Notes under the pieces: model-generated | What the model was told of the DNA's origin: nothing | Seen by the model: the letters and a program-made list of their open reading frames with translations, nothing else | The model's database searches: none | Position numbers and translations under genes: made by a program | Shown here: positions 5,941 to 6,743 of the stretch, piece after piece | Numbering within the stretch: position 1 is the first letter of the stretch | How the letters are laid out: every line of letters begins with the position of its first letter | DNA from: Planctomycetota bacterium | Lineage (GTDB): Bacteria; Planctomycetota; Planctomycetia; Planctomycetales; Planctomycetaceae | Length of the DNA: 6,743 nt | Reading direction: 5' to 3' | NCBI GenBank assembly: GCA_027622115.1 | Contig: JAQBZS010000401.1 | Span: 1 to 6,743 of the forward strand

Positions 5941-6743
5941 ATGACTCACGGCACAATGCAATCGTTAAAAGCGCGGAGTTCGGTGTTCGTCAAGATGGCG
6001 CTGTTCGTCGCGGCGCTGCTCCTGTTGACTGCGACTTTGTTGAGCTGGGTTGGGTATGTCGTCGCCGGCAACATCATTCGAGACCAGATTCATCAACGCC
6101 TGCGAGTTGCCGCGGCCGACCGTCATGACATGGTGTTGTCGTACGTCGCGCAACAGCACGAACGGGCGGGGCTGGTGGCCAGCCGCACCAAGCTGCGGAC
6201 TCGCATTGCCGAATTCCTGCGTGGCGAAATACCCGAGCAACAAATGCGGAGCGAGACGCGGTCGATTCTCGCGGATGCGATTGAAGGTACTGACGGATTC
6301 GAAGCAATCTGGATCGTCGGCGCGGACGGGCGAGTGTTGACGTCAACCGATGACAGCTACTTCACTCAAGACTTCTCGACCGACCCCGCGTTTCAAGCCG
6401 GCTTGAAAGGCCCACATCTGGGCGAACCTTCGGTCATCGACGGAAAGTACCTGACGTCGCTTGCCGCGCCGGCTCGCGCGAAGGATCGCGAATTACTGGG
6501 TGTGGTCATGGTGAGACTCGATGTCGGCCCGTTGTATGGAATCGTCACCGACACCCGTGGTCTTGGTGAAACTGGTGAAATCCTCATCGGCAAGCGAGAC
6601 GGCAATCAAGTGCGATATCTGTTCAAGCCGCGTGACGGTTCGTCGAGTACCGTCCCCCTCGACGACGTGCCCGCGATGGCGTCGGCGATTGGCGGGATGA
6701 CTCGCTTCGACGTCACCGATTACTCCGGCACGCAGGTACTCGC
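5941..6743 (+). CDS. Membrane sensor protein with Cache-like extracytoplasmic domain (3' end missing)
   Basis: The reading frame is open from the start codon to the right edge, so only about the first 267 residues are seen. Using the inner ATG (5956) as residue 1, a basic N-terminus (MQSLKARSS) is followed by one membrane helix at about 13-37. A helical stretch (about 41-110) and a Cache/PAS-like sensing region follow, with AIWIVGADGRVLTSTD (117-132), STDPAFQAGLKG (141-152), LLGVVMVRLDV (180-190) and GLGETGEILIG (202-212). This arrangement is typical of the periplasmic input part of sensor histidine kinases, chemoreceptors or diguanylate cyclases. A second membrane helix and output domain would be expected beyond the window. 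Two in-frame starts exist. ATG 5941 has AGACAGG nearby but only three bases away, and ATG 5956 has no clear Shine-Dalgarno. An in-frame TAG near 5895 limits upstream extension. Confidence 0.8.
   Translation, partial: MTHGTMQSLKARSSVFVKMALFVAALLLLTATLLSWVGYVVAGNIIRDQIHQRLRVAAADRHDMVLSYVAQQHERAGLVASRTKLRTRIAEFLRGEIPEQQMRSETRSILADAIEGTDGFEAIWIVGADGRVLTSTDDSYFTQDFSTDPAFQAGLKGPHLGEPSVIDGKYLTSLAAPARAKDRELLGVVMVRLDVGPLYGIVTDTRGLGETGEILIGKRDGNQVRYLFKPRDGSSSTVPLDDVPAMASAIGGMTRFDVTDYSGTQVL

Noticed and set aside
5600..6128. Plus-strand frames of 114 and 125 codons (5600-5944 and 5751-6128)
   Set aside because: They run through the inverted repeats, and the second overlaps the sensor gene in another frame. 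Neither shows domain features.

Overview
The window reads as chromosomal DNA from a moderately GC-rich bacterium, most likely a member of the Planctomycetota. That placement is an inference. It rests on three things: a MurA variant with a Cys/His-containing insert, a secreted protein ending in a BBC1/AIM3-like cysteine-proteinase fold, and a glucose-dehydrogenase-type enzyme of haloarchaeal character. No rRNA, tRNA, CRISPR array, integrase or transposase gene is visible.

Layout. On the minus strand, reading leftwards, lie a secreted two-domain protein (2807-1605) and then murA (1460-105), 144 bases apart and possibly co-transcribed. A 354-base divergent intergenic region (2808-3161) separates them from a plus-strand pair. 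The pair is a medium-chain glucose 1-dehydrogenase-like enzyme (3162-4301) and a PLP-dependent class V aminotransferase-fold enzyme (4349-5548), 47 bases apart and probably one operon. About 390 bases of non-coding DNA follow, packed with inverted repeats: a GGGTC-type palindrome, a 20-base inverted repeat, a short hairpin, a 23-base near-perfect hairpin and a final 8-bp hairpin. A plus-strand membrane sensor gene then starts near 5941 and runs off the right edge.

How the genes work together. MurA makes the committed peptidoglycan precursor in the cytoplasm. The secreted protein acts outside the membrane, on an unknown target. The dehydrogenase and PLP enzyme may belong to one small-molecule pathway whose substrate the sequence does not reveal. 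The sensor has an extracytoplasmic Cache-like domain, and its output domain lies outside the window. There is no obvious defence or mobile cassette. The points most worth a second look are the dehydrogenase's metal-site changes, the MurA insert, the domain pairing in the secreted protein and the repeat cluster at 5567-5799.
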